Counted from the first letter of the stretch, positions 44,498-53,994 are shown. The stretch is 64,000 nucleotides of DNA from Maricaulis virginensis (GCF_027922185.1 NZ_BSFE01000011.1:1-64000); one strand, 5' to 3'. Notes: generated by a model not told the origin, from the letters alone. Translations and numbers: made by a program.

Positions 44498-45241
44498 CTA
44501 GTAGGCGCGAGCCCGCCACCGCAACAGGTCATTGAATTCGCGCGCCGAATATTCTTGTTGTACTGAGAACATTACGCGAACTTTGTGCTTGACCCGACCC
44601 CTCCTCACCGAGGTCGAGCGTGTCCCGCTATCCTTGGGAAGCTGGCGCCGGCGAGGCCGAGCCCGCAGGGCCTGTTCCCGCATCAGTCGCTCGATACGAT
44701 GCAGGCCGCGCGAGATGCCCTCTGCCAGCACGTCGCGCCAGACGCGGCGAGCGCCATAGGTCCGGGCTGACAACAAGAAGCTGACCCGGACGCGGGCACC
44801 GAGAGCTTCATCGCTCTTGGCTCGCGCTCTGGGCGGTCGGGTCAGCCAGGCATGGAAGCCACTTCGAGAGACACCGAGCGCCCCACACATCCAACTGACC
44901 GGCCATATCCCCCGGTGCTTCGCGATGAACCCGAACATTACAGCGGGTCCCTGGCGAAGTAGGCCGCGGCTTTTTTTAGAATGTCCCGCTCGGCCTTCAG
45001 CCGTGCGACCTCCCGCTTGAGCAATAAGAGACTCTCGTGCGTTCTCAAACCGAGTGCGGTTGGCTGGGCGTGCTACCTCTCTCCCGCGAAAATTTTTCAG
45101 GTCACGCCATATCGTTCGACGCGATAGGTCAAATTTCTCAGTACCGACCAAGAGTAGCTCTTCCTTAGAGCCATGCTGAGCCTCAGCCAGATCCGACAAA
45201 AACCTGATGTAATCTGCGTTCTGAAGTCTCGTTTTCACCAT
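44498..45241 (-). pseudogene. Mosaic of HTH protein fragment and IS3-family transposase remnant
   Basis: One continuous 247-codon frame is built of unrelated pieces. Residues 1-55 resemble the start of an HTH protein (FDLSRRTIWRDLKNF). Then comes an IS3-family orfA tail, best read one frame over as LKREVARLKAERDILKKAAA and ending at 44938. From the internal ATG at 44938 comes an orfB start (GVSRSGFHAWLTRPP, ARTYGARRVWRDVL) that stops matching after LPKDSGTR; the last 38 residues are of unknown origin. The DDE catalytic core is missing. It lies at the junction between metal cargo and conjugation genes. Confidence 0.8.
44970..44978 (-). other. IS3-type -1 frameshift site
   Basis: On the minus strand seven A residues followed by G (A7 at 44977-44971) lie in the orfA tail 30 nt before its stop. 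This A-AAA-AAG slippery heptamer is the usual -1 frameshift signal for making the IS3 OrfAB transposase. Here the element is truncated, so the site is a relic. Confidence 0.8.
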
Positions 45242-45401
45242 GGCGGCGCCCTCACTGCGTACATCGGCAGAATGGCGTTAGACAAATCCGCCACCAAAGC
45301 GGTGCGTCCACAATGTTTACATAGCTTTACAGCTAATTGGCGTATTCGAATTCTCACGCATTCTGGCACAATTGGGCAAATCCGCCAGTTTTAAATGGAT
45401 T
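45242..45401. other. Intergenic junction with an 11-bp direct repeat
   Basis: This 160-bp AT-richer stretch has an exact 11-bp direct repeat, CAAATCCGCCA, at 45283-45293 and 45377-45387, and a small CCGC/GCGG inverted repeat. It lies between the mosaic transposase remnant and a truncated PAPS-reductase-like gene and is probably recombination scar or promoter DNA. No gene was seen. Confidence 0.5.
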
Positions 45402-45782
45402 TTATACGTGGTAGCACGGGTTCGCCTTTAGGAATCGTCGGATTTCACGCTCGATCGGCCCGCGCTTGAGATCACTGGTGCATTGGCGCTGGCCCGCGCT
45501 GGGCCATTTGCCGCGTCGCCGGACCATGTCGAAAAAAGTCTTGCGCTCATTTCGGCAAACGATGAGAGGCAGTCCGTCGATTGTCTCGCGGATATGTTGG
45601 CCGTTACCCGGCCACTCGACCTCGCCCAAATCGGCATGGATAACGAGGAGCTGGCGACGAGGAACTAATTTGGCCAGGCAGATCGCCATGGCCTGACTGT
45701 CTTTACCCGCGCTGTGATTGACGACGAACAATGCGCCGGCATCGATTTCGCGATGGATGAGGCTGGGAATGTCGCTGAGCAT
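45402..45782 (-). CDS. PAPS reductase-like PP-loop protein, C-terminally short
   Basis: This 126-residue protein begins with an adenine-nucleotide alpha-hydrolase PP-loop: FVVNHSAGKDSQAMAI carries SxGKDS, followed by VIHADLGEVEWPG, the next family motif, and a Cys in GQRQCTSDLKRGPI. Members carried on plasmids are usually about twice this length; here the frame ends next to the transposon scar, suggesting truncation. The start is ATG 45782 with AGGAGG. That ribosome site is enclosed in a perfect hairpin (see the adjacent site entry). Function is unknown; relatives include DNA-modification proteins such as DndC. Confidence 0.75.
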   Translation of the reverse strand: MLSDIPSLIHREIDAGALFVVNHSAGKDSQAMAICLAKLVPRRQLLVIHADLGEVEWPGNGQHIRETIDGLPLIVCRNERKTFFDMVRRRGKWPSAGQRQCTSDLKRGPIEREIRRFLKANPCYHV

Positions 45783-45785
45783 CTT

Positions 45786-45810
45786 TTCCTCCTGAAACAC
45801 TCAGGAGGAA
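45786..45810 (-). promoter_or_regulatory. Hairpin covering the ribosome binding site of the PAPS-reductase-like gene
   Basis: A perfect 10-bp inverted repeat (45786-45795 with 45801-45810, 5-nt loop) has AGGAGG, the ribosome binding site of the gene starting at 45782, as one arm and its complement TCCTCCT as the other. In mRNA it would block translation start unless opened. Confidence 0.8.
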
Positions 45811-45880
45811 CGCCCCTCACTCTTCTTCACGTGGCAGCATCAGCCAGCCGAGATGCGGGGCCCCACGCGATAAAGGGTTT

Positions 45881-46696
45881 CTACGGCTTCCTGATCGGCG
45901 CCAGACTGGTGAAGTTCGCGATCGCTGGCCGACGCTCGGGTTCGCTGTCTGTCGATGGAGCGCTGTTTGGCGGGCTGTCAGGGCCGGCCGGATGTTCGGA
46001 ATGCACCGGCGGCTCGGGATGGCTTGGCGGCTCTTCCGCCGGCCTCTCAATTGGAACCGGCATTTGCTTCTGCGTCGACATGGCGGCCGGTCGTTTTCGT
46101 TTTTTGCCGGTATCGACAAGTCCAATCCGCATCGATGCCAGCGCCTCTTTGACATTCGCTAGAGTGATTTTGTCGAGCACGACGTAGGGAAGGCGCAGCG
46201 CTTCGAAAGCCCCCATGGGGATCTCGTTGTTGTGCGAAGCATTCAGCAACGCGGCAACCGGGACACCCGTCTTAGCGTCGAGGATCGCCAACGCAGCACG
46301 GTGGCTGCGCAGACGGGTTTCCATGGCAACACCGCGCTGATCGCCTTCAAAGCGCTTGTCTACGCTAAGGAAATCCGACAGGCGGGGCGCGACGAGATAG
46401 ATGTAGGCCTTGTGATCCAGAAGGCCAGCGACATGGCGGGCCAAAGGTTGAACGTCATTTGTCCAATAAGCACCGGTGTTGAGGGTCCAATGCCCGCGCT
46501 CAAGCGGTCTGGCCCGCTGATCTGGGGCCGGCGAACTGGCATTGGGAAGGGTACCGATATGGTCGGCAGCCGGAGCGTGTTTCCTAAAAACACTCTGCCA
46601 GAGGAGATTTGCAAGCATGGCCACACCGATTCCAGCCAAGATTAGCAAAACAAGGTCGCGAACCGGCTCAAAAAGCGTGAGGAGACCGCTATCCAC
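45881..46696 (-). CDS. DUF2726-like membrane-anchored protein
   Basis: This 271-residue protein has one N-terminal transmembrane helix (VLLILAGIGVAMLANLLW), a central domain resembling DUF2726 (YIYLVAPRLSDFLSV, later ALAILDAKTGVPVAALLN and LRLPYVVLDKITLANVKEAL), and a Pro/Ser/Glu-rich low-complexity tail of about 70 residues. The start is GTG 46696 with GGAG 7 nt upstream, overlapping the previous gene by 8 nt. It is the last gene of the mobilisation operon. The role in conjugation is inferred from position. Confidence 0.65.
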   Translation of the reverse strand: MDSGLLTLFEPVRDLVLLILAGIGVAMLANLLWQSVFRKHAPAADHIGTLPNASSPAPDQRARPLERGHWTLNTGAYWTNDVQPLARHVAGLLDHKAYIYLVAPRLSDFLSVDKRFEGDQRGVAMETRLRSHRAALAILDAKTGVPVAALLNASHNNEIPMGAFEALRLPYVVLDKITLANVKEALASMRIGLVDTGKKRKRPAAMSTQKQMPVPIERPAEEPPSHPEPPVHSEHPAGPDSPPNSAPSTDSEPERRPAIANFTSLAPIRKP

Positions 46697-48368
46697 GAGA
46701 CATCTCCGTCAGTAGTTCGACACGTGCATCAAGGTCCGCAGCGTCGCCAGGATGAACGTGTTCAGCATGCCGGAAGAACGTCTGCGTGTCTTCCGTCACC
46801 AGAGTGACATCCGAAAGCCGGCCGCGTTCGACCATTCGCGCTGCAGTGTAGGCGGCTCCCGGTGTGAAGGATCCCAGCGCCGTACAGTCATGAATCCGCG
46901 CGGCAACTATTGACGCCGGCGACGCTGGGCAAACACGCGAGGAAGCGTATTCAAGCCGGACGTCTTTGAAGGCATTGTCGTTGTCCGAGACCTGCAGGTG
47001 CCCTTCCCCAGCAATTGAAAAGGCGATGCTGGATTTCGAGACGAGCGCAACGCGTCCTCGGCTTCGTCCGCGGCCCGGCAAGGTGAGCGAGATGGGCTCG
47101 CCCTCGCGCAACCTCAGCCTGGTCGATCGGTGTAGAGTCAGCCTTACGCCGCGGTCGTGAAGGTCGGTAAGGTTGAGGCGCCGATATCGGTTGTTCTCGT
47201 TCTTGGCGATCGCCAGGTTTTCGAGCGGGCGGATGTTCATGACCGAGAAGCGGGAATTTGCAACTAGATCGGTTGAGCCTGGATCATCCACACGCAAGGT
47301 ATCTCCGTCACGAATGCCGGCGCCGGTCCGGACGGAGTAGATGTCAGGATGAACGGGCTCAAGGCTGTCGAGCTCGATGAAGTTCGGTTGATGGGCTGGA
47401 TCATACGCCAGAGACCAGCACGCCAGGTTCAGATCCCGGATCATCTGGGAGTCGTGTGCGACTAGTGATGCTTCGGATTTGGACATGAAATATCGAGCTG
47501 CGGCCAGCGACACATTGTCGTGTCGTGCTTCCACGAAGCGGTCACGCACCGGTTCTATGGCTGCCGCCAGAGAGACCGGACGATCGATGAGACTGAACCT
47601 TGCCGGTGCACTGTAATCGCTCGCCACGCCGGCGCGGACGGCAGCATGGACAGACATGAGATCTAGCGCATCGGTGCGGTGGGGCTCTACTATCACAATG
47701 ACCTTGCCCGCACCGAGCTCGCGGCTGGCGGCCGCGATGAGATAGGCATCGCGTGCCGTGCGCAGGGCCGTATCCGAGACTATGACGATGCTGCTGGGAG
47801 TATATCCGACGCCGGCGGGCGTTACGGATTTCTTCGCATGTCCGGCCAGTCCCGCGTAAGCGTTGGTCGACACCATGCGAGGCGTGTTGATGGGAAACCG
47901 GGCGATGTCGGCCGGGTCGTTTCCATGGACGTGATTGGCAATATCTACATGATCGGCGAGACCCAGGCGGCCCAGGACGTCGCCGGCGCCCTCGCCTGAT
48001 CGTGCAGCAACAATTGTGAAGCGCTGAGCCTGCGCGAGCGGGTGCGAGCGGTCCCGGTCTATCTCGCGGCTTTCGGACCAGGTCACGCGCGGATTTGTGT
48101 GTTGGGGATCCGCCATGAGTTGCGCGGCGTCAGCCATCGAGACAATCGCTCGGTCCGTAACGTAGTATCCTGGGTGATTGACGGGCTCGAGGAGGAAGCG
48201 TTGCTCGACAAGTGTATCGATGCCGCGCTGGATGTCTCCGGCCGGCCGCGCCAGCTGCAGATCATCATGGGCCGTTTTCGCAAGCGCATGCTCTGAAATA
48301 AGCGTACGCCGGCTGGACAGCCGATCGGCAGATCGAAAGAGCGCCGCCAGAACGGCAATATCGGTCAT
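46689..48368 (-). CDS. Degenerate relaxase-helicase (TraI/TrwC) paralogue
   Basis: This 559-residue protein has no named family by eye, but it matches the helicase half of the adjacent relaxase in order: an N-terminal HTH-like block (ERGIDTLVEQRFLL-type, here at about 50-60), a relic of Walker A (VAARSGEGAGD at 120-130 where the relaxase has VEGVAGAGKT), and GIRDGDTLRVDDPGSTDLV matching GMAAGDRVIFTRNL. The nuclease domain and working ATP motif are absent. It resembles the inactive helicase domain of F TraI, made as a separate protein. ATGA overlap with the relaxase gene. Confidence 0.65.
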   Translation of the reverse strand: MTDIAVLAALFRSADRLSSRRTLISEHALAKTAHDDLQLARPAGDIQRGIDTLVEQRFLLEPVNHPGYYVTDRAIVSMADAAQLMADPQHTNPRVTWSESREIDRDRSHPLAQAQRFTIVAARSGEGAGDVLGRLGLADHVDIANHVHGNDPADIARFPINTPRMVSTNAYAGLAGHAKKSVTPAGVGYTPSSIVIVSDTALRTARDAYLIAAASRELGAGKVIVIVEPHRTDALDLMSVHAAVRAGVASDYSAPARFSLIDRPVSLAAAIEPVRDRFVEARHDNVSLAAARYFMSKSEASLVAHDSQMIRDLNLACWSLAYDPAHQPNFIELDSLEPVHPDIYSVRTGAGIRDGDTLRVDDPGSTDLVANSRFSVMNIRPLENLAIAKNENNRYRRLNLTDLHDRGVRLTLHRSTRLRLREGEPISLTLPGRGRSRGRVALVSKSSIAFSIAGEGHLQVSDNDNAFKDVRLEYASSRVCPASPASIVAARIHDCTALGSFTPGAAYTAARMVERGRLSDVTLVTEDTQTFFRHAEHVHPGDAADLDARVELLTEMSRG

Positions 48369-51319
48369 CGCATGCGATCCGGCTCCCGCTGGATGGGGTC
48401 GCGGGTCGGTGACTTGTCTTCTGGAGTGGATCGCGAGCCCCCAGAATCGCGATCCATTTCGGCCGAACGCCGTTCGTATTGTGCATCCGAACGGCCCTTT
48501 GGCGCAATCGCCTTGCCTGCAATGGTGTCTTTGAAGTTCTCACTAACGGCGTGGAGCGTGGCGGCGTCGGGTTTTGACCATGCCCCTTTAAGCCGCGAGA
48601 TCAGGCCGTCTTTGTCGTTCGTGATGATCTGCAGACGTTCCCACGGATCTTCTCCGCGAGCGCCCACCCGCGAAAGAAGGACATAGAGCGATTGGTGAGT
48701 GCCGGATTTTCGATCCTCCGCGCCAACACCACCGATCACGGTCGCATTCGTCTTACCCTGAGCCGCATAGGAGGTGGCAGCATAGGCGTAGTCTATGTGG
48801 CGCAGCTGTGGGTCGGACTTGGCAAGTCGAAGCTCCTTATTGTCGCCGGTCTGGATGACGACGTGGTCCGCCTCAACGGATTTGATCTGGAAACCGGTGC
48901 CTGCATGGAAACCACGTTCCTTGTCAGTGCGGGTCCAACGCATGCGATCCTTCTCTCGGATCTCGATGCGATCGGGGCGATAGACCCGAAAATGCGCGTG
49001 TTGATGCTTATGACCTGGAAACTTGTAGGTGACCGTGGAGCCGTCGTCCTTCTTCAGCTTGGCCGTCTTGCCGCTTTTATCGACTGATACGATCGAAGCA
49101 GCGTCATTCTTTTCCACTCCAATGCCCCGCAGGTTCCGGGTGAAGATCACTCTGTCGCCGGCGGCCATGCCCATGCCCGAGTTGATGCGGGCATCTGTCA
49201 GATGCACGGTTTGCAGCTGCTCGGCGTCAAACGCCTTGTCTCCAAGCCGCTCGGCGTGCGGGAGGGATTTATCATGAATGAGTGCGTCGCGAATGAGCTC
49301 CACCGCCTTGGCCCTTCGTGCATTGTTCGAGAGGACCACCAGGGCGTCTTGTCGTTTTGCGCTTGGCAGCGCCCGCCATGACTTGAATACGGCCTCCTCG
49401 ATGGTGTCCTCGCGCACTTGTTTCAATGCTGGTCCAAGCACATCGAGAGCTCGGCCGACAAAGCCCTGCGAAGCCAGCCGAGCCGCTGTTTTGTGCACCG
49501 GAACGGTTTGCCGCGCGATCGACGTCATTCTCACGTCCGCGCGAGCCATTTTGAGCACCAGTGGCAGGGGCGCACCGGCCTCGATCGCACCATGCTGTTT
49601 GGGATCGCCCAGAAGGACAACACGGCCGTAGCCGGCGGCCTCCGCGATCCGGGTCAGTTTGTCCATGTCCTTGTTGGCGATCTGGCCGGCTTCATCGACG
49701 GCCAGGATCCGATCGGACCGATTGACGGGCTGAGCTCCGTCCTTGAGCAAGTGCTGATGTGCGTGGACGAAGCTCGATACTGTTCGCGCGTCCAGGCCGG
49801 AGGCTTTCAGGTCGGTGACTTGCTCGTTGAGCGGTGCCAAAACTTCAAGCTTCAACGTATCGGTGTGCGATTCCAGCGCGGCCGCGACGGCTCGCAGGGT
49901 ATACGTCTTGCCGGCGCCGGCGACGCCTTCGACCGCCTTGTAGCGATCGGATCCGTTGAGAGCGGCATCGAACAGTCGTCGTTGATCGCGGGTAAGCCCT
50001 CGGCTTTTGGCGATGGCGTCAGTCTGCATCCCGTCGCTACCGCGCCAGACCGGGTCTGCGTTCGAGATCCGAGTTATGAGAGCCTTTTCCAGATCGAGCG
50101 CAGAGCGTGTAGTCAAGTGACCAGGCTCACTGTTTTCGGCAAGTACCAGGGCGCCTTTCCGTCGATGCTCGTCGATGAGTTTGATGACGTCCGCAGGATG
50201 CGCATATTCGGCTTGCGGCGTTTGGAGCGCGGCCGACACCAGGTCGGCTTCGTGAAAGACGGCAGATTGTGTTGTCATGTCCCGCAGGGCGGTGTGAACG
50301 GCCTGCCTGGCGGCACTCTCTCGCCGCGAACCGACAATCGTCTGACGCGATGGTGTCTGCAATGCGTCAGTTATCGCCGGCGACGAGGAGGGCAACGAGC
50401 TGAAGGCCTTCGCAATGTGGGCCTGAGCGCGCGACAAAAACGCGCCGGTTCGGCTGACAGTGGCGTCAAGGCCGCGAAGATGCTCTGCAGCCTCCTTGCG
50501 CCAGGCATCCGTTTTCGCCGAACCTTTAAGGGAAAAATCTTTCGTGCCCCGAGTCATCAGCGCCACACGTTCGCGCACAGCCCGGGTCGTCGTCTGGACT
50601 GTATCTTTGAGGGCTTCGACAATGGTGGCGCGTCGCTTAGAGAATCGGTCACTCAGGTCCTGACTGACGCCAGTCAGCTGGAAATTGCCGTTCGCATCGA
50701 TGCCGGAAACTGCATACCCAAGTTCCTTCGCCTGATGGCGCAGAACCGACGAGTAGATCCGGCCTGCCGTCTCCTTAACCCCATAGATCGATCGACTGTC
50801 GAGCGCGTGCCACGATTTCGTAGAGGCGCTCCAGGTTCGGTTCATGATGTACATGTGATCGTGCAGAGCTGGATCGCCAGCCCTGGACGTATCATGCGTG
50901 AACCGGCCGACGACAAGATTGCCAGTTCGCTCCCGCCTCACTTCCTTACCTTCGCGGATCCGCGTAGCGGCGTGACGTTCTACATAGGCCATGGCCGACT
51001 GACTGGCATATCGGTGAGCTTCGATCAGCCGTTGGTCGCGGCCGACCAGGGCGGCGACAGAAACTGACTTTGGTGCGGAGAATGTGAAATCCCAACCGGG
51101 AACACGATTCTCCTTCGCTGCAGCCGCTGAGCCGTCGGGAAGGCGTCCGTCGCGGGCTTCGTTGAATTTGTCCGCATCAATCGCTCCGGCCAGGTGGGCG
51201 CGACGCGCGCCCTCACCCAGCCACTGGCTATCAGCGGGATTGTCGCCGGCAGAGTAGTAGTTGTCGGCGGCGTAGTATTCGGCGGTATTGCCGCCGGCAT
51301 CCTTGCTGGCTGATAGCAT
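48365..51319 (-). CDS. traI: MobF-family conjugative relaxase-helicase (TraI/TrwC-like)
   Basis: This 984-residue protein nicks oriT and unwinds DNA. The N-terminal relaxase domain has Tyr pairs at 15-16 and 21-22 and the metal triad His142, His153, His155 (in FTH and LHDHMYIMN), with the spacing of TrwC His150/161/163, plus WDFTFSAPKSVSVAALVG. The helicase half has Walker A GVAGAGKT at 465-472, Walker B ILAVDEAGQI, GDPKQHGAIEAG and a final SYAAQGKT region. The start ATG 51319 has no strong ribosome site. It follows the coupling protein gene by 4 nt. Confidence 0.95.
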   Translation of the reverse strand: MLSASKDAGGNTAEYYAADNYYSAGDNPADSQWLGEGARRAHLAGAIDADKFNEARDGRLPDGSAAAAKENRVPGWDFTFSAPKSVSVAALVGRDQRLIEAHRYASQSAMAYVERHAATRIREGKEVRRERTGNLVVGRFTHDTSRAGDPALHDHMYIMNRTWSASTKSWHALDSRSIYGVKETAGRIYSSVLRHQAKELGYAVSGIDANGNFQLTGVSQDLSDRFSKRRATIVEALKDTVQTTTRAVRERVALMTRGTKDFSLKGSAKTDAWRKEAAEHLRGLDATVSRTGAFLSRAQAHIAKAFSSLPSSSPAITDALQTPSRQTIVGSRRESAARQAVHTALRDMTTQSAVFHEADLVSAALQTPQAEYAHPADVIKLIDEHRRKGALVLAENSEPGHLTTRSALDLEKALITRISNADPVWRGSDGMQTDAIAKSRGLTRDQRRLFDAALNGSDRYKAVEGVAGAGKTYTLRAVAAALESHTDTLKLEVLAPLNEQVTDLKASGLDARTVSSFVHAHQHLLKDGAQPVNRSDRILAVDEAGQIANKDMDKLTRIAEAAGYGRVVLLGDPKQHGAIEAGAPLPLVLKMARADVRMTSIARQTVPVHKTAARLASQGFVGRALDVLGPALKQVREDTIEEAVFKSWRALPSAKRQDALVVLSNNARRAKAVELIRDALIHDKSLPHAERLGDKAFDAEQLQTVHLTDARINSGMGMAAGDRVIFTRNLRGIGVEKNDAASIVSVDKSGKTAKLKKDDGSTVTYKFPGHKHQHAHFRVYRPDRIEIREKDRMRWTRTDKERGFHAGTGFQIKSVEADHVVIQTGDNKELRLAKSDPQLRHIDYAYAATSYAAQGKTNATVIGGVGAEDRKSGTHQSLYVLLSRVGARGEDPWERLQIITNDKDGLISRLKGAWSKPDAATLHAVSENFKDTIAGKAIAPKGRSDAQYERRSAEMDRDSGGSRSTPEDKSPTRDPIQREPDRMR

Positions 51320-51323
51320 GGTG

Positions 51324-53537
51324 TCACCGATCTTCGATCTCTAGCCCTGGCGCATCGAAGCCGGACAGCGTGTTGTCGAATTGAGTGAAAGAACCGGCTG
51401 CCGTTTCGTCCTGCTCTAACCCGTCAGCTTCAGGATCGGCAGTGAAGTCAGGATGGTCTGTCGATTGACCAGCACCGATCTCTTCATAGCCGGGCGCTTC
51501 TTCCCGGGCCGGTCCGTCCAGACCGCCGTCGTCGCTCGACGGATCGTCCGGGAGGTCATCTTCAGGCACACCGGTTGCATCGTCTTCTAGGGCTGCAAAC
51601 AGTCCGAGCTCGGCCGAGGCTCGCTGGGCAAAGGCGCTGTCAACGGGCGTATCGCTCAGCGGTCCGGATGGGGACTGAAAGGCGCTCGTAGATGGGCTAG
51701 ACGGTTTGTCGGGTGGCGTCTCGGCGCCGCTCATGGCGTGCCAATCGATGTCATCGAAATCATTGTCACGCTCGATGAAACCGGGCGTACGGCCTTCCAG
51801 CTTCCGATAGGCGAAAGTGACCTCTCCGGTCGGATAAGTGGCGGCCGGGACCAGGTATCCTGTGAGGTCGGGGAGCCGTTGTAGCTGTTCGGGCAGGACG
51901 AGATGATCGAACTTGTCTTGCAGCGTGTAGTTCACGCCGTCGCGAACGTCACTCGCACCAAAGCCGATGCCGCGCTGGGCGCGCTGGATCTCGGCTCGGC
52001 CGATGTACCTGGCGGCAGTTTCAGCCGTGTCCGGGTCAGCCAGATTGAGGATCAGTTTGGTTCGACACAGACCAGTAATGGTGTGCGCAACATCGCGGCC
52101 ATAGATGGACTGCAGCTGTGAGAGCGTTTGAATGCCCAGGACGTAGGCGGCGCCGAATTGGCGGCCTTCTGCGAGTCCCTTTTCCAATGATGGAAGTTTG
52201 TTCAGTGACGGGAGCTCGTCGGCAAAGATCCAGATTGTTCGATCCGGATCTCGCTCCTGTGACATGATCGCATTGAGCGCCATCTCAAGCCAGACGGTAA
52301 TTAGACCGCGCAGCGATTGGTGCTTGTCGGACCTCGATGTCAAAAACAGGCATGACCTATCGTCGTGATTTTTGACCCAGTCATAGATGGAAAAAGGATC
52401 GCGATCCGGAGCGGCCTGCTCCATCGATTGGAGGGCCGCCAGTCCAGTAACCAGCGTGGCGCGCACGGATTGGGCAGTCTTGGGGCTGTCGGGCGAAACG
52501 GAGGCAGACGCAATGGTCCCCTGCAGGAAGGCTGCCAATTGCTTGAGAGGCGCACGGAGCAAAATATACAAGAGATCGTCGGTCGAGCGCCGGCCCATTC
52601 GATGGAGTTTGGCCGCTGCGACTGCAAAGACGACGCGAGCGCTATCGACCCAGAACGGGTCAGCCGAGCCCGCTGGATCGGGCATCATGGCGGTGGCCAT
52701 TTGCAGGAAGTCCTCGTAGGTCCGCGCGTCTGAAAATGGGGTCCAGCGCGCGCACCGTGAGTCGAGCGGATTGAGGATACGATCACCTGCGTCTTCATCG
52801 TAAAACACGGGCAGGAAGGAGCGCATTTTATCGTAGAAAATAGCGCGATCGCCGCGGCGCCGGACCTCTTCGATCAGCGTTGCCATCGCCTGGGTTTTGC
52901 CAGACCCGGTCGTTCCGGCGAGCAGAGTGTGAGAGGTTTCCATGCGAAACGGGTACTCGATCCCGACCAGCGAATACGGACGATAGGTCTTCAGCTTCCG
53001 CTTGCGCTTCATGACACGATTGTCGGCGTGAATGCGCAGCGCGAGCTCCTTGCCCGGTATCACCTGTGCGCCACGCAGATGCTGATCCGAACCGAGCTTG
53101 CGGCCGTGCGACGTGAACCACCAGAACATGAAAAGAAGGGCCAGGATGCCCGACAACCCGGCGATGGTCAGGCACCGCAGAAGGACACGCTGAAAGGTGT
53201 CGGAGTGGTAGACAACATACTCGTTGTTGACGACGTCACGCGCTTCGAAATGATGGATTTCATTGTCGCGATCGATGACGTTCATCTCGCGATCGCCGCG
53301 GCCAGTGCTGGTGTAGTATCGCGCCATCATGCGCGAGCCGAACAAGCGGGCGTCCGACGACTCGGTGATGGAAAACGTGATCAACACGGCGATGGTTGTG
53401 GTGAGAAATATGCACACCATGAACAGCCGCGATATGAGCTGCCAGTACATGCGCGCATTGTGAAAGAATATCTGGCCGCCACGCAGAAATGTGGACTGAA
53501 CGGAGTTCGTTCCGATAGCGGTGTCGTGCCGTTTCAT
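51324..53537 (-). CDS. traD: Type IV coupling protein (TraD/TrwB-like)
   Basis: This 737-residue hexameric ATPase links the relaxosome to the secretion channel. It has two N-terminal transmembrane segments (LISRLFMVCIFLTTTIAVLI and about residue 145), Walker A LLAGTTGSGKTQ, RAIFYDKMRSFLPVFYD, Walker B TIWIFADELPSL and GIQTLSQL. An acidic, Pro/Ser-rich C-terminal tail of about 130 residues probably contacts relaxosome proteins, as in TraD. Its ATG overlaps the ribbon-helix-helix gene stop. No secretion-channel genes are in the window. Confidence 0.95.
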   Translation of the reverse strand: MKRHDTAIGTNSVQSTFLRGGQIFFHNARMYWQLISRLFMVCIFLTTTIAVLITFSITESSDARLFGSRMMARYYTSTGRGDREMNVIDRDNEIHHFEARDVVNNEYVVYHSDTFQRVLLRCLTIAGLSGILALLFMFWWFTSHGRKLGSDQHLRGAQVIPGKELALRIHADNRVMKRKRKLKTYRPYSLVGIEYPFRMETSHTLLAGTTGSGKTQAMATLIEEVRRRGDRAIFYDKMRSFLPVFYDEDAGDRILNPLDSRCARWTPFSDARTYEDFLQMATAMMPDPAGSADPFWVDSARVVFAVAAAKLHRMGRRSTDDLLYILLRAPLKQLAAFLQGTIASASVSPDSPKTAQSVRATLVTGLAALQSMEQAAPDRDPFSIYDWVKNHDDRSCLFLTSRSDKHQSLRGLITVWLEMALNAIMSQERDPDRTIWIFADELPSLNKLPSLEKGLAEGRQFGAAYVLGIQTLSQLQSIYGRDVAHTITGLCRTKLILNLADPDTAETAARYIGRAEIQRAQRGIGFGASDVRDGVNYTLQDKFDHLVLPEQLQRLPDLTGYLVPAATYPTGEVTFAYRKLEGRTPGFIERDNDFDDIDWHAMSGAETPPDKPSSPSTSAFQSPSGPLSDTPVDSAFAQRASAELGLFAALEDDATGVPEDDLPDDPSSDDGGLDGPAREEAPGYEEIGAGQSTDHPDFTADPEADGLEQDETAAGSFTQFDNTLSGFDAPGLEIEDR

Positions 53538-53920
53538 TCTGCCGCCCTCGCCTCTAGAGGACGGTCGAGCTGCATCATTTCGATGAAAGTTTTTGCGAGC
53601 GGAAAACCGGATTCTGCGCCAGCTTCTGCGATTGAGCAGATATGATCGCGTTCGCCCTCGGTCATGACGCGCGACACTAAGATGAGCGAGATAAACAAGC
53701 TGATCGATTGATTGTGGCTTAGGGCATCCAGTTCTTCTGAACTGCCACTTGTCAGGGACAGCGGACGCTGTTCGAAAAGCATCGACAGCGCGCTATCAAT
53801 CAAATCCGTTCGAGACCGGTACTCACCGGCTGCGACGCGTTGGCGGATGGACTCGAGATGGTCGTTGGAAACCCTGACGCGGATATGGGTCCGGTCCGCA
53901 TCGTCTGAATTTTGGGTCAT
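53534..53920 (-). CDS. Ribbon-helix-helix relaxosome accessory protein (TrwA-like)
   Basis: This 128-residue protein has an N-terminal ribbon-helix-helix fold (THIRVRVSNDHLESIRQRVA then RSRTDLIDSALSMLF). It sits where TrwA sits in R388: first gene of the operon, next to oriT, before coupling protein and relaxase. It probably binds the phased GGAACA repeats at 54026-54082 and represses its own operon. The start is ATG 53920 behind GAGGGG; the frame is open to 54073 without support. Confidence 0.85.
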   Translation of the reverse strand: MTQNSDDADRTHIRVRVSNDHLESIRQRVAAGEYRSRTDLIDSALSMLFEQRPLSLTSGSSEELDALSHNQSISLFISLILVSRVMTEGERDHICSIAEAGAESGFPLAKTFIEMMQLDRPLEARAAE

Positions 53921-53965
53921 TGCATACCCCTCTAAGGAGCGGCATGCAGGACTCGGCACCTCCGA

Positions 53966-53994
53966 ATTATGCTGATGAGTGCCATTGGGCGCAA
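53966..53994 (-). promoter_or_regulatory. Promoter of the mobilisation operon
   Basis: On the minus strand, -35 TTGCGC (53994-53989) and -10 CATAAT (53971-53966) are spaced by exactly 17 bp, about 45 bp before the ribbon-helix-helix start codon. The phased repeat array begins 32 bp upstream of the -35, a position suited to autoregulation. Confidence 0.6.

Noticed and set aside
49418..51067. 549-codon plus-strand open frame
   Set aside because: It is antisense to the relaxase gene, has no recognisable domain, and is a shadow of GC-rich codon bias.
45402..53920. Type IV secretion channel (virB/trb/tra) genes
   Set aside because: No VirB4-, VirB6- or pilin-like protein occurs here; only the DNA-processing genes are present, so self-transfer cannot be claimed from this window.
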